Positions 10,997 through 22,613 are shown, counted from the stretch's first letter. The stretch: 64,000 nt of DNA from Bimuria novae-zelandiae CBS 107.79 (GCA_010015655.1 ML976699.1:186001-250000), one strand, 5' to 3'. Program-made: numbers and translations. Notes: generated by a model from the sequence alone, not told the origin.

Positions 10997-11325
10997 ACAT
11001 GTACGAAAAATATAGGGAAAACGCAGCAATGGGGGAAACTTGTACGATGTCTGGGCCTTCGTGTACACCATTACCGGCGCTTTTGTTCTGTCTGTCATAT
11101 TGTACAATCCCCCAATCTCCTCTTCTCACCCATGTCATTTCCCACATGTACGTTATACCGCGAGTTTATGGGAGGGAAAATAGACGGGGACGCCGGGTCT
11201 GCATGTGTACGAGGCATAGGATTCTTGAATCGAGAAAGTTAATGACTATTTCATCAGTGAGTTCACGTCACTGAGTTCCTTCACTGCGTAGTTCTGTTCA
11301 ACATGCGAACCACCATCTGTATCCG
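10997..11325. other. Convergent 3' intergenic region
   Basis: 329 bp lie between the stop codons of EF-Tu (+) and the APH-fold kinase (-). No gene or repeat is seen. Several TGTAC-containing stretches occur just after the EF-Tu stop, but they do not match a full Puf3-type site. Confidence 0.55.
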
Positions 11326-12682
11326 TCAACTACCACCATTCTCAAACAACACACCCAGCGGCCCGTCCGCGAATGCACCTCTGTCTTTCTCCCACCCCCC
11401 TCTCACCCATCCCACCCCTTTCCGCACGAGCTCAACACCTCGCTCCCTCGTCGCAGCATCAACGTCCCACCGCCCCGGCGGCCCGCGGCTCCACCAGTTG
11501 ACCACGTGCACGCCGACGTATATCGCTATCTTCCACCGAAGCTCTTCGCTCATTTCGCCATAGCCCGCTACGAACCCTCTGATTAACTCCGTGGTGGATG
11601 CTTGGACAGTAGAGGATGGGTGGATGTGGTATCGTTCGAGGAGGTCGCCGATGAATTGGGCAAGATCAGTGGCAAGGGAGGAGAGGTGTGTGGCTTCGAA
11701 GTCTATTACGTAGATGGGGCGAGAGGGGGAGGGGGAGGTGGGGATGAGGATGCTGTGGAAGTGTGTTAGTTTGGCTCATTTCCTCTTTGTCGGATAGATG
11801 GATGCGTGGATGGAGAAAGCACCGGAAGAAGAAAGATAGATGCACGCAGGAGAAGGAAGAAGAGGAGGTGGAACATACTTCCCCGCCCAAAAATCGCCAT
11901 GCACCATATCTTTGTTATTGTTTTCGCACTCGTTTTCTAGTTTTGCCTCTGCGCACCCCTTCGCCGCCTCCCACGCGCGCCTTTCACCCTCTCCGATGCA
12001 AAGCCCGACCTGCGCCTCTAGCATGTCTAAAACTTGCGTCCCCTGCGTCCATGTGAGGTAGTGCTTCAGCGCTCTTGCCTTCTTATTCTGCGCGAGCTTT
12101 TCCGTAAGACGGGACTGGTGAGGGAGGGAGTGGAATGCGGAAATCCAGTGTCCCAGCGCTCCCCCTATCGCGCGTGCGTGCTCAGCGGGTAATGTATGCA
12201 GGGTTTGATGCAAGGGTAAGGTAGACGGGATGCGCTGGATGACCTGCAGTTTTTCTCGCTCGTTGTACAAGTACAACTCCGGCACTTTGACGGAGAGAGA
12301 CGAGTGGCCCGGAGGCGAGAAATTCCGTAAAGCGTTCAACATCAGCGCTTCATACTCCTACAACCTCCCAGCCCTTTGTTAGTTTCAACCCCTGCGTGAT
12401 TTTGCGTGGCTTTGCGTGGAAGGAGAGGAGACGTACAGCGCGTCCATCATCGATAAGGAACTCGGTGTGGCAGGATGCAAAGGGCGCGGCGTGTTTAACA
12501 ATGACGTGGGTATCTTTTACTCCTTGTTGGGTGAGAGGCTCGCACAGTATACCTAGGAAGACGAAAGAGGTCGTTCCGCCGGTGAGTTGGGTGAGGAAGG
12601 AGCAAGCGTAGGGTGTGGTGGAGAGGTGGGATTGCAGTTTTGCGGCGAGCTCTGCGAGGACTGGGGAGGGGAGGGGAGTCAT
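11326..12682 (-). CDS. APH/choline-kinase-fold phosphotransferase
   Basis: Exons 12682-12437, 12357-11879 and 11752-11326 encode 383 residues. Intron 1 (79 nt) and intron 2 (126 nt) have donors GTACGT and GTATGT and acceptors TAG and CAG. Correct splicing restores two family hallmarks: EYEAL at the start of exon 2, and the catalytic loop HGDFWAGN (235-242), whose Asn is split by intron 2. The Mg-binding IDFE follows at 258-261. This is the aminoglycoside phosphotransferase fold, used in fungi for small-molecule kinases such as those for choline, methylthioribose or fructosamine. A Lys in VIVKHAAPF in exon 1 is the likely ATP-binding Lys. The substrate cannot be told from sequence. The frame is intact, and no signal peptide or membrane segment is seen. 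Confidence 0.8.
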
Positions 12683-13216
12683 TAAGAGGGTTCAGAAGGT
12701 AGACTTCAAAATTTGAACTATTTGGGTGCCTTTAATATCAAATAGGAGAGTTTTTGTGGGAGGAATTAGAACATGTGTAGCAACGGAGTAGGACTTGCCG
12801 CAGGGAAAAATGGTAGTTTTTGTGAGGAAAAGGGATTGCTGGTAGGGAGACGCGCTGGGTACGCACAGAGGAATCGATGCAATATCTCATATGGGGACTC
12901 TGGAAAGGCGGCATTTGGTGTTGTCGTGAGTCACACGTGAGGTAGAAGTGAAGAGTAAGCAAAGAGCCTGGGCGTTTGGGCACGCACCTTGATTGGCTCT
13001 CAGTCAATGATTTATCCCCTACATACTTCATAGGTCACGAGTCCCAGGTGTAGTATACAGACAGACCCTGTCTGTCTTCGCCGCGCGATACACATACCGA
13101 GCAGACGCCGAACGGATGAAAGATACGATTTGCGTATGTAACATGATTTGCCATCGAAATAAAGCCCAGTGCTGGATGAGCGAGAATAAAGGTGCGACAT
13201 AAGTGCGAAGCCAAGG
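12683..13216. other. Intergenic, 534 bp
   Basis: This lies between the start of the kinase gene and the end of the RFTS-domain gene, both on the minus strand. It contains short AT-rich runs near 12705-12760 but no convincing ORF, RNA or repeat. Confidence 0.5.
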
Positions 13217-15340
13217 CTACAGCATCCGCCGTATTGGCTCCGGTTGTATTGTTGATGAGGAAGGTCCCAGGGAAGGGAACAGCGGCGTCTGAGATTCACT
13301 CATTTCGCGAATCTTTTTAAGGAGGTTGCTGTATCTGGTGAGTCAGTATTCTCGCATCATCGGAAAGGTGCCTTACTTGACCGGCAAAGCTAGCTTTTGG
13401 TTCTCTCGCCATATAATGCCCACGACCTGCTGCCTTCCCTTCGCATGATCTTCAAGATGTTCGGTGATGAGCTGACGACCGATCGGTTTTGACGCGCCAT
13501 AGATCATCTGGTTGCATCCGTCGAAAGTACAGTTCCACGAGTCTCTGGGCCCATTGGCTTCGTAGGTGGGTAGCGGCGTAGATACTATTGGGGCTACGAG
13601 GTTTGATTTTGGTGCAGCGTCGGAGGCCTTCCCGTAGGTTGACGTTTTGCTTGGGCGGTTTCTCAATGGCAAGGGTGCATCGTTATCCGCTTCAGCAGCT
13701 ACCTCAGCATCAGAGTCCGAACTGGTAGAGGGCGAGTCTGGTGATACAGAGGATGAAGCTGCGCGTGTCCGCCGGGCCTTCTCCTCCTCGCCATCCCCAG
13801 TGTCCAAGAACTTCCGCTTCTCTCGACTAGGTGATAATGCTTGGGTGGGTGTGTCGATTGCGATTACGCTGTCACTGTCACTCTCTGCATCCGCCTCCGC
13901 CTCTGGCTCACCGCTCGAATCTGCTTCTTCACTTGATTGTTCTTCCGGCTCTGGTCCTTTTCTAGCTTTGACGCTTTTCCCTTTGCCAGAGAACTTGCTG
14001 TTCTTTGGTCTTAAAACAGAAAGGCGACCTTGCTTCTTCCTTCTGTCTGGTCGGGGTTGCGGCGTGATTACTACGTCTTCTGGGGATTCGGAATCCGAGC
14101 TGTCAGACTCTGCTGCCTCGAGCGCAGCGTGGTCTCTTCGCGGTCGCAGTTCGACGCCTTGCGCTCTTCTGATCTCGGCAGCAGGAAGGTCATGTCCTGC
14201 TTCCAACTCCCGGTAAATAGGTTCATCCGCCAGGAAGCTCGCGGACTTGCTCCGTGGGTGATCAATCTTATAGCACAAATTCTGCGAATGCACGAGAAGC
14301 ACATTACGGGCTGTTTCCACTTCGTCGATCTCATATCGCTTGGTCATCAATTCGGCAACGCGCTCGATCGTAATGTGGTCCCGGCCGGGTCGTAGCGCAC
14401 GCTTGTTGACAGCGCTTCTGATGAACTCATAGATGGCGGCAGCCGCCCACCAATTGTCATCCTTCTTTGGCTTCTCTGGGGGCTTTGGTGCGTGCGGTTT
14501 GCTTCGAGCAGAGCGGGATTGCTGAGTTGCGGCTGTGGGTTTCGCGGGTCGCGTGTCCTTGGGTATCTCGTCATAACGCCCTCCCTTGCGCGCTTTCACC
14601 GACTCAAAGACTTTCTGATCTAACGTTAGAGGGTGCATTCATTGTTTGACAAACGACTTACCGGATACTGTCTCTTGAAGAACTGATATATCGGAGTATT
14701 ACTCCACCCTATGTCCTGCGCCCGATTCAAGAAGCACATCATCAAGAACTGATGGTGTTGCCGGAACAACTGCTCGGCGGTGGTAATGTCGGGGCATGCG
14801 AAACGCTCGTCTTCGGCGTACTCCTGGAATACCAATTGCGCACTTGGCCCACCACCCCTCTTTCGCGGCTCGTTGTAGACGTCTGCCAAAAAGTACAGCA
14901 GCTCAACCGCCTGTACCATGCTGTCGTAGACGTCCTGGTACTGGCGTGCCGGCCGTATTAGGTAATGGCCAGCCTCGCCCTGTGCCCATACCGCTACCTC
15001 GCCGTCGGTAAATTTTCCATACGAAAAGCGCGTTACGCCGCGAATTGTGAGGTCGACGGGTCGGTATGGCTTCTTTACGACTACAAGTGCGAACGTCAGC
15101 GAAATCCTATTACAGTGAACCTGCTTGCGCAATATGAAACTTACGGCATGTGTTCAGACTCCGGTTTGGCGGGTCCAGTCGCCCTTCGACGCGAAGAGGA
15201 ACATCTGCATAGGCGGAGAGCAGGCTCGCGGGCTTGCCGTTGGCCTCGTACACGACCTGGGCGTTGCTGAGCACAAAGTAGTCCTCGGAATCGCTGTTCG
15301 CATCGGCGGGAAGAAGGATATCAAGTTCGGGAACAGCCAT
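13217..15340 (-). CDS. RFTS-domain zinc-finger protein, Raf2/DIM-7-like candidate
   Basis: Four exons, 15340-15145, 15080-14662, 14614-13377 and 13328-13217, encode about 654 residues. Introns are 64, 47 and 48 nt with GTAAGT/GTAAGG donors. The region PYRPVDLTIRG...AVWAQGEAGHYLIRPA...YDSMVQAVELLYFLADVY (about 67-125) reads as a replication-foci-targeting (DNMT1-RFD) domain. A helical segment, a long acidic Ser/Asp-rich linker and a C-terminal zinc finger C567-x4-C572-x18-H591-x3-H595 follow. There is no methyltransferase domain. In fission yeast the CLRC heterochromatin subunit Raf2 has an RFTS domain plus a zinc finger, and DIM-7 of Neurospora directs H3K9 methylation. The architecture suggests such a role, but this is inference. 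The last exon adds 36 codons; without it the frame ends at 13373. The frame is also open upstream to an ATG at 15481 (47 more residues). Confidence 0.7.
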
Positions 15341-16077
15341 TTTGAGATTTTGGTGGCTAGAGTGGCATTGCGTGCGGTAATATGAGGAGTGAAAGGCTGC
15401 GGCGCGACTGAAGCGCGTCGCGCCCACCATTGCGGGCGGAACTTTGGCATTTGGTCCGTGCTTGTTATCGATAGGCTCCATTCACCTCGACCAGACCTCG
15501 GCACCGCTTTCTCACCCAAACGTCACACAACAATCGAGAAGCGTCAGTCGCAAAGATAACAAACGATGTACGCCACGACATGTGCCATACTCGAAACATG
15601 AAAACGCCACCATCGATCCAATACCACCAAACAGTTCAACAATATTCCATCACTCCTTCAACTGCCACCCCGCAACTCGACAGGCGCCACCGGTATCGCA
15701 TTTACATCTAGATCGCAATACAGGTAACACTTCTACTTTCACCTTCCCTCGAAGCTGTCTGTAATGTTTTAGAATATGAGAGCAGAGCCGCCAATATTGG
15801 ATTGTTTCAGCAATAAAGCAGAGCAAACGTCACTGATTGCATGATGAATAGGCAAACACATAGGTTGACCTACTTGCCATGTCGATGACTCAAATCCGCC
15901 CACGAACATGCCGAAACTCCCGATCCTATTTTAGAACGCGCCGAGGTTGATTCCGGCCATGTGGATTTCAGTACCAAGATCTCCTTTTGACCCTAGGTAG
16001 AATGAGGGAGTCTAAATACGAAAGACCAAGCTTTATAGACAGTCGTAGTAGAGTGTGTTTCGTTTCCAACGCTCGCC
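15341..16077. other. Intergenic, no gene recognised
   Basis: This holds the upstream region of the RFTS-domain gene. An alternative in-frame ATG for that gene lies at 15481. One plus ORF (15444-15764) has no motif. Confidence 0.45.
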
Positions 16078-16540
16078 TTGAGGCATGACGAGAGCGTCCG
16101 TGCATTTCGGAGAAACCGACCGTGGTACTGGCCGCACATACTGGCAACTGGGGATGTTTTCGAGAAACCTATCGTTATATCCGCTCAACGTTTAAATAGG
16201 GTAGTCGATGACTCTAAATATGCCATACAGGACTTCAGAAAAGAGCTGTCTAATGTTTAGGAAGGCGGTGCTCACCCAACGCATGGCTACGCTTCTTTTA
16301 CATTTTAGTAACCGGGACTGCATCGCGGCTTGCATTTTCCACTAAAGAAGAAACGCTCTTAGATATTAAAAGTCTTCCACGATTTTTAGACTCGAAGCCA
16401 TGGAAAGTCTGGCTCGCCAATTTTAGAGAAGATTTAGCTTGAAGGTGTAGTAGAGAAGAGAAGACGGTAATATGGAAATATATAACATTTATGGGCATTT
16501 TACGGCCGACGCTCGGACCTTACATATCCGTCCTTTAGCA
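16078..16540 (+). pseudogene. Possible decayed coding remnant, unassigned
   Basis: Plus-strand frames here read like protein but are broken. One runs 16078-16260 (60 codons). Another from about 16340 reads through RFLDSKPWKVWLANFREDL, then a TGA, then about 30 more plausible codons to a TAG near 16529. I do not recognise a family. Such broken, protein-like patches fit an old pseudogene, but chance cannot be ruled out. Confidence 0.25.
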
Positions 16541-16583
16541 CTGTAAGGCTTACGAAAGCGTCACACTAGCTTTACTTTCTCCT

Positions 16584-17021
16584 TTAAGATTCCGATAGTG
16601 GCCTGTTTGGACTCAGATCTCTCTCCAAACTTAACTCCAAAAGCTTATAAAGACCTGGGATGTAATAAACAGCACATATGTCGAAGTTATCTGTGATCTC
16701 TTCGACCCGGCCCAAAGAAGCACACTTAAGGGCAAATTTGACTTTCTCGAATTCACAAGGGGAAACGGAACCCCGGTCGTCTGGGTTATAGTATTGGCCA
16801 GGGACAAAAGATAGTGTTCGTGATTCTCGGGGGGAACTCGGCGATTGAGATTCTCTGCAAACGGGGTAAGTGGTTCTCGTACGTGTGAAAGACTTAAGAC
16901 GTTGTCTTAGTCTGCTGCCAACAGAAATGATCAACCAGAAAAATATCCCGCGCTTTACTGAGCAGAACTCCAAGTTGAAGGGGCCGTGTCTCTCTGGGCA
17001 TGGCTTCTTTTGTCCTCGCAT
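16584..17021 (-). pseudogene. Unassigned ORF, possible BTB-domain remnant
   Basis: This is a 145-codon ORF. Its last third, with ICAVYYIPGLYKLLELSLER, loosely resembles the end of fungal BTB/POZ domains (alanine-tyrosine, then IPGL, then a basic helix). There is no complete BTB core, no matching neighbouring exon and no clear start. A degraded copy is more likely than a gene, and a chance ORF is possible. Confidence 0.2.
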
Positions 17022-17480
17022 CTATCGAAGCACCTGTTCGCACCTCTTTCGTGACACAAGGAACGGAACCACGGAACCGCGAGATACCGAACGACCGTCC
17101 GAGCAAGCCAAGTCTTCTTTCATCGGATACTCTATATTGCCATTCACTTTCATCATTCTTTCCGTCGCCGTCGCAAACTGTCTGGAGTGTTTTTGCGCTT
17201 TATCTCCGCGGCTAAATTGAAGACCACTCAACTCAAATTAGACATGGGCATGTGAGCTTGCGGTACGACTTTCCCAATCATCCATCTACATTGTCTCGGC
17301 CGACTTATGCAAGAAGAAGTTGTGTAACGTTAAAAATGGATTGCTCAATGGATTGAGTGTAGAGTTCACACAACATCTCAACAGGATGGGTTTCCTAAAG
17401 TGACCACGCAGCAAGCCCAAGCTCCACATCATTGGCATTCCCGTTTGAAGAGAGATTTATCGCCTCTACGAGCAGAAGGG

Positions 17481-17490
17481 TATATATAAA
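17481..17490 (+). promoter_or_regulatory. TATA box of the LPMO gene
   Basis: The sequence TATATATAAA lies 64-73 bp before the ATG at 17554, the usual spacing for a strongly regulated secreted-enzyme gene. Position and sequence are seen; use is inferred. Confidence 0.5.
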
Positions 17491-17553
17491 GGCTAGGAGC
17501 AGCATGTTCAAGGACAAAAACCAGTGAAAATAACACCCCAACATCTTGTCGTC

Positions 17554-18799
17554 ATGCCTTCCATGCGTTCACTTCTTGTATTTCTTGGGGCAGTTTCGCT
17601 CGGCCAGGCGCACAGTAAGAGGTCTTCCCTTCGACAAGGCCTTCATCGCAGTTCAGACTGACTCAATCTAGTCGAGTTCATCCGTCTCGCCCATAACGGC
17701 ATCTGGCAGCCTCCTCTCAAATACATCCGGTAACACTTTCCCCAATTTCACACCTTCTTTCCTTTCAAGGCTGTTACATGCATCTTTCTCCCGCTAACCC
17801 TAGATCAGCAACCGTACCGCACCCTACACCGAGCCCGGCGACACGTACACTAAGGAATGGACCTTTCCGGTCTACTCAAGCACCAGGCTACATCCATCCG
17901 CTGCGGCCGCGATTCTCTCGCATGGGCTCAAGAGACCGACACCCTCAAGGTCAGCGCTGGAGACGAGATCGAACACCTCCCTGCAATTTGGCCCCTAAAC
18001 ATGTGGGGCGACGCCTCAAAAATCCAGTGGGACGGCTGTGCTGATGGAAAGGGTGAGTGTGCTCCGAAGGGCTTGGTACGTATCCAGGACGTTCTGCACG
18101 CCCGCGGCGGGAACTAGAACTAACCGTCTCATGATAGCCCGGTAATAACGGCTTCGATATCGCGCACGACGGCCCGGTCAGCATGTTCCTGTCTTCCGTC
18201 CCAGAGGGCACCGATATCAAGACGTACGATGGCAGTGGCGAGTGGGTCAAGATCTTTACGCTGGGCGTCGAGTTCCGCATCGATCCCACGGCTACGGAGC
18301 CCATGCCGAGCCCTTTCTGGTTGCCATTCCACGACGGGAAGGTATGTTCAATGTTTCTGCTCTCGAACCGAAAGTGAGGACCTCAGAATGCAGGTGCTAA
18401 CGTCGCGAAGCTGAGCCCAAAGATACCGCGCCAAACACCGCCGGGAAAGTACCTCCTCCGCATCCATCAGAACTGGGCCGGCGCACTGCCAGGGCAGATA
18501 TATCCCCCGTGTGCGCATATCGAGGTTACGCCTGATCCGGAAGTGAAGCCTAACCTGCTGCCGAAGGGCGTGAAGATTCCGGAGGCGCTGTGTGCTGAGT
18601 GTCCAGGTGAGTCTTTCTTGACTTGATCTTAATGTGGGAAGGATAGCGGCTGACAGCGATCATAGGAATGAGTTACGCGTGGAAAGCTACCGATACCACC
18701 TGGGTAGACGTGCTGAATGGCATAGAGCATGCTGGGGGATTGATTTGGGACGGGGAGACGTCGAAGCCAGATGTGATTGTTCCTGTGATTAAGGAGTGA
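17554..18799 (+). pseudogene. AA9-like lytic polysaccharide monooxygenase, one-base frameshift
   Basis: Six exons can be read: 17554-17614, 17672-17729, 17809-18075, 18138-18341, 18411-18606 and 18666-18799. Introns are 57-79 nt with GT(A/G)A or GTANGT-like donors and YAG acceptors. A signal peptide (MPSMRSLLVFLGAVSLGQA) is followed by His20, which would become the N-terminal copper ligand. Further AA9-type features are IRCGRDS, a His in GDEIEHLPA (possible second brace ligand), FDIAHDGPV, DGSGEWVKI, PPGKYLLRIHQ and the Tyr in IYPPCAHIEV (possible axial ligand). Within exon 3 the frame reading NRTAPYTEPGDTY...WTFPVYSS changes by +1 near 17882-17886 to ATSIRCGRDS. A lost C in an ACC(C)AG context would explain this. 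All other exons and splice sites are intact, so either a very recent pseudogene or a sequencing error is likely. The enzyme would oxidatively cleave cellulose or a related polysaccharide. Confidence 0.75.
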
Positions 18800-19026
18800 T
18801 AGGGTTGCAGTTTGTGTAAGGTAGTATCTTACTGTATATTGCGGGTCGAGAATGTGAACGCCCCTTCGAATATCCGCTTAGCCATAACTGCGGTCGATAA
18901 ATTTGTCCTGCTAAAGAATGTGAGCGCTATGCAGCGACTTCATGTGGCGGGGGTGTTGAGGGAACGTGTTAAGATGCTACCGCAGCTCCCCATACTGTAA
19001 ACGACTAGCCTACTAGGAAAGAAATG

Positions 19027-19062
<36 letters not shown>
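19027..19062 (+). repeat. 36-base poly(A) tract
   Basis: An uninterrupted run of A lies 228 bp after the LPMO stop codon. The LPMO retains its introns, so this is not the tail of a processed copy of that gene. A retroposed element tail or simple slippage are both possible. The exact length may be uncertain, as for any homopolymer. Confidence 0.8.
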
Positions 19063-19065
<3 letters not shown>

Positions 19066-19700
19066 GCTTTGGGGCTTGGGCACTCTTGCTTCCACTCAGC
19101 TGGGGATCCAAGGAGCTGAAATCAACGGAACCAAATTTCATGGGACTTGGCGGCATCAATAAGACCTAGTCTTACTCTCTTCTCCTTCACTTCCATACTC
19201 CCGATCTGAACGCTTCGAAAACTCCCTTGAAACGTTTTATGTGGCCATTCTTGTGGACTTTTTAAAATGTGCCGGAGACGAATCATGTGCGCGAGATCTG
19301 CCGCGAGCTTGAAGAAAAGGTCAAGGACCTTGTCTACTATGGCATGATTTGGAGACCAGTGGTGGTCGTTCACTAAAAAAGGGAAAATTCGTCTTTGGTG
19401 GGAGCCACTGCAACTGTGAATCCAAAAGCGCAAAACAACCTTTTCATGGCGGTTTTGGATCTAAGTTTCCACTAGGTCAAGTGCATTCCGGACTGCACTT
19501 TCGGAAAAACAACGCTGTTAAAAATCACACTGGTCACAGCGATGTGGAGATCCCCACTGGCTTGGAGTCTACCCCACTCAATCCCAATCTTTGTCTGAAT
19601 ATAAACACTCCTCTCGCGCGCGCCTTTCGCTTTCTCTACCACACGCACGCTTCCCTTTGCTTGACTAAAATCGAGGACACGCACTTGTATGTCAGAGGAT
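19063..19700. other. No gene recognised
   Basis: Short ORFs on both strands (19122-19433 minus, 19349-19723 plus) carry no motif. The composition resembles the diverged-repeat cluster that follows. Confidence 0.4.
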
Positions 19701-21900
19701 CCAAAAAGCTTTGGACGTCGTAGATCTAGCCCTTCCACATTCCGGCGACTTGGGCACTAAAAACAATGAATCGCAGGACCCATATCTCGCGGCTCTTCGC
19801 TGATGAAAAACTCCTTTGATCGCGGAAGCACTGAAAGGCTCTCCAAGCTATGAAATGTTCTCGTGGTTTTAATCAGTCGTTGATCATCTTGTAAAATCTT
19901 CTGGGAAACCACCCATGTCCTGCGCTATTTGAAACCTCTAAAATGTCACTTACAAGCGAGTGATGTTTTGCGGAAGTCGCTGCGGTGCCAAAAAGGTCTA
20001 CCAGACGAGGCATGTTGGAGCAAGATTGTTCTTCCAACGCCGGAAAAGTCAAGCGAAACTACCCATGAAGTAGTCAGGGGTGTCATCCCTGGATAGTGTG
20101 TACGTAGTTCATCACTTCGAGGACGTCCTTTGGCAGCTGAAGCACTCAAATCAGGTAGCGTCCTCGCTATGTGTCCCGCGTTCTCGGCGTCGAAAACAAC
20201 CAAGAGCAAGGCACATGTTCGCGGCACTGCACTTCTTTCGAACCCTAAAGAAACAGAACGCAAAAGGCGATGAGAAGGCTACAAACCGGTCCAGAAGAAC
20301 CAGAAATCAAGTGGAACCCTTCCTATGTGTTTAGAAAATGGCGAATCCCAACGAATATCTTCCACGCAAGTTGAGACAGAGACGTCATCTTCGCGTGCTC
20401 GGCGTCGAGAAAAGGAATCGGAGGATATGGATGTTCGCGGTACTGCACTCTTCTTAAACACCAAAAAACATGACCGATGATGATATGAGGAGGTGGAGAA
20501 CGGGGCTGAAAGAATTAAAAACAAAGTGCGACAACTTTCATGTGTTTGGACAGCCGCGAGCCCCACCAGACCTTCCTTGCAAGCTGAGGCACTTAAAATC
20601 ATCTGCCCGCGAAAATATGCTCGTCTCCTGGGCGCCAACAAAGTTCAACTGGACCCTGTTATGTCGGCGAGAAAGTGTTCTTTCTCGAATCTAAGAATCA
20701 CAGCGAAACAGCACATGGAACGGTCAGAAAGTCTTGATTAAATCACTCCAAAACCTCGACACAAGCACTCTCATGAGATCCCGGACGAACGGGGAAACTT
20801 GGTCTAAAATCGCAAACTGGAAGAGTTATGTCTCTTGAGCGCGATCACTCTCACAAGATATTTCCTTGCTCGCCAAGGCACTCAAATTATTCTTCAAACA
20901 CTTCATATGTCCCATCTTCCCAATCTCGGATATCTTCGAAAATCTTCGAAGATATGCTTTCGTGCCGGACGAAACTCGTCTTCCCCAATGCCCAAAACAG
21001 CGATACAACATCTCATGGAGCAGCCAGTGCTGCGGACGAGTCGATAAAAAGGCACTGCATTGACTTGTGAGGGGAGAACGAGCGGCTCCGAAAACCATCC
21101 CTAGGTCTGCATTAATATTCAAAACGTCACAAAACTCAACAATGCGTCCCGTCCCCTTTGCGCCAAAAATCCTCAAGAACGTGTACCCATGCCGGATGCA
21201 GGTCGACTCTCCCAACTTCTGAGAGACGTGACCGACCACTATATGGAGCAGCTGGAGCAGCGTACGAGCCGACCCAAAAAAAAAAGAAACATAGCTACAA
21301 TATGTGTGGTGACGGCTCTGAAAACCAGCTCCCACGTGGGCAGTGAGATCTAAACTAAGAACGCAAAATTATATGCCTGTTGACTTCTCAGTGTCAGCAA
21401 AACTCTGAAACACGCGCGTATGACGAAGAAGGGTCGTCTATTCCTTCATCCCCAAAGCAGGACGAAAAAAAGCGATGGGGCACCGTGCTGGTTTTGGCCA
21501 GCTACGATGGAGTAAAACAGTTTGAGTACGCCCACATGATCCGGTTGTGCTGTCTTCCCGAACTTCAACGCAGAATAAAATTGCAGTGCGATGGGACCAT
21601 GGAGCAGCCGGAGCGTACAAAAAAAAACGGCCAAAACGACTATATGCGGGAAAGATGGACGTCTCGAACACAGCCCCTCGCATAATTCGAAAATACTCAA
21701 AAGCCGTCGATTTTGCATTCATGTGGTCCACTGCCTTGCCTCACAGGGCATGCCAACCTGCGCGTAGTCTTAAAATCACCAAGACGAGGCCGCATGTGGG
21801 AAGACGAACGTTTGCCGAAAACCAGTTTTATGGAAGGTGATATACTCAAATGATGACGGGAGTGGTGTTATGTGGTCCGGGGCGTCGCCATACCCAGGCG
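19700..21900. repeat. Cluster of diverged short repeats
   Basis: Several stretches recur in direct orientation with many mismatches. 20183-20253 and 20398-20468 are 71-bp partners sharing CTCGGCGTCGA and ATGTTCGCGG. A block with ATGGAGCAGC followed by GGAGC/CGTAC-like sequence and an A-run occurs near 21015, 21243 and 21599, each preceded by a CTTCCC-type stretch about 40 bp before. 20135-20165 and 20577-20610 share GCTGA(A/G)GCACT(C/T)AAA. Spacing is roughly 200-350 bp. No ORF spans the cluster. The degeneracy is not mainly C-to-T, unlike the RIP-damaged DNA after 26 kb, so this looks like old tandem or dispersed copies of an unknown unit. Confidence 0.45.
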
Positions 21901-22209
21901 TAGGCCGATCGTGGTAGTCTATGAGAATTACCTCGTGATGGTGAGCATCATCGACTTTGAATGTCGAGGATTATCATACTCGTGAGGTGGCGGTCACCAT
22001 TTCGCATTCTGGTCGGCTCTTCCAGTACGAAAGCTCCATAAGAGCATGGCTCACGAATACGTAGAAAACTCTTTTTGGATGGAGCTGAATGGTTTGCAGT
22101 TGAATTCTTGAACATTAGAATTGTTGGGCAGCAGAAGACCATTGAGTAGTGTTTCCTGGGGCATGAGTCACATCACCCCAGCTGATTACAAAGGACTACT
22201 TCTCTGCAG

Positions 22210-22416
22210 GTGACCCCACAAGAGAAGCAAGATGAAATTGATGTAGAGGACATCACTGAGGATCTTGCAGGATGGCCAGGGCGCTCAATTGGACAACAGG
22301 AACTTTTAATATTGTTTTTGAGACAACAAAACGGTACTCCATCTGTACTTGGACTCCCAGTTACGCAAATCTCAACAGCTGCGTCTACTCCCACCGCCGC
22401 TGAACTATCTCCATAG
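22210..22416 (+). other. Small unassigned ORF
   Basis: 68 codons, acidic at the start (EKQDEIDVEDITEDL) and Thr/Ala-rich at the end. The frame is also open just upstream of the ATG. No motif, signal peptide or neighbouring exon is recognised. It may be the last exon of a lost gene or chance. Confidence 0.2.
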
Positions 22417-22613
22417 TGCCAAGAAGCGGTAGATATGTGATAGAGGATGCGTCTGTTTCATTCATGTCACCGGTCAAGGCGGCATAACAGTCGAGGGTAC
22501 CAAGTCTCTTGCAACCAGGCACCATGCCGAGGGACGAAACGAGCCTCTTGACTGCGCAACGACGATACGAATGAACAGAACGACTCTGAGCCGAGGTTTC
22601 TACGCTGTGGTCG

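Noticed and set aside
9698..11107. 469-codon minus-strand ORF opposite EF-Tu
   Set aside because: The Leu/Asp/His-rich composition is the usual antisense image of the biased EF-Tu codons, and the sense gene is certain.
11326..12682. Antibiotic-resistance gene
   Set aside because: The APH fold is common in fungal metabolic kinases. The spliced gene and its mixed motifs do not point to aminoglycosides.
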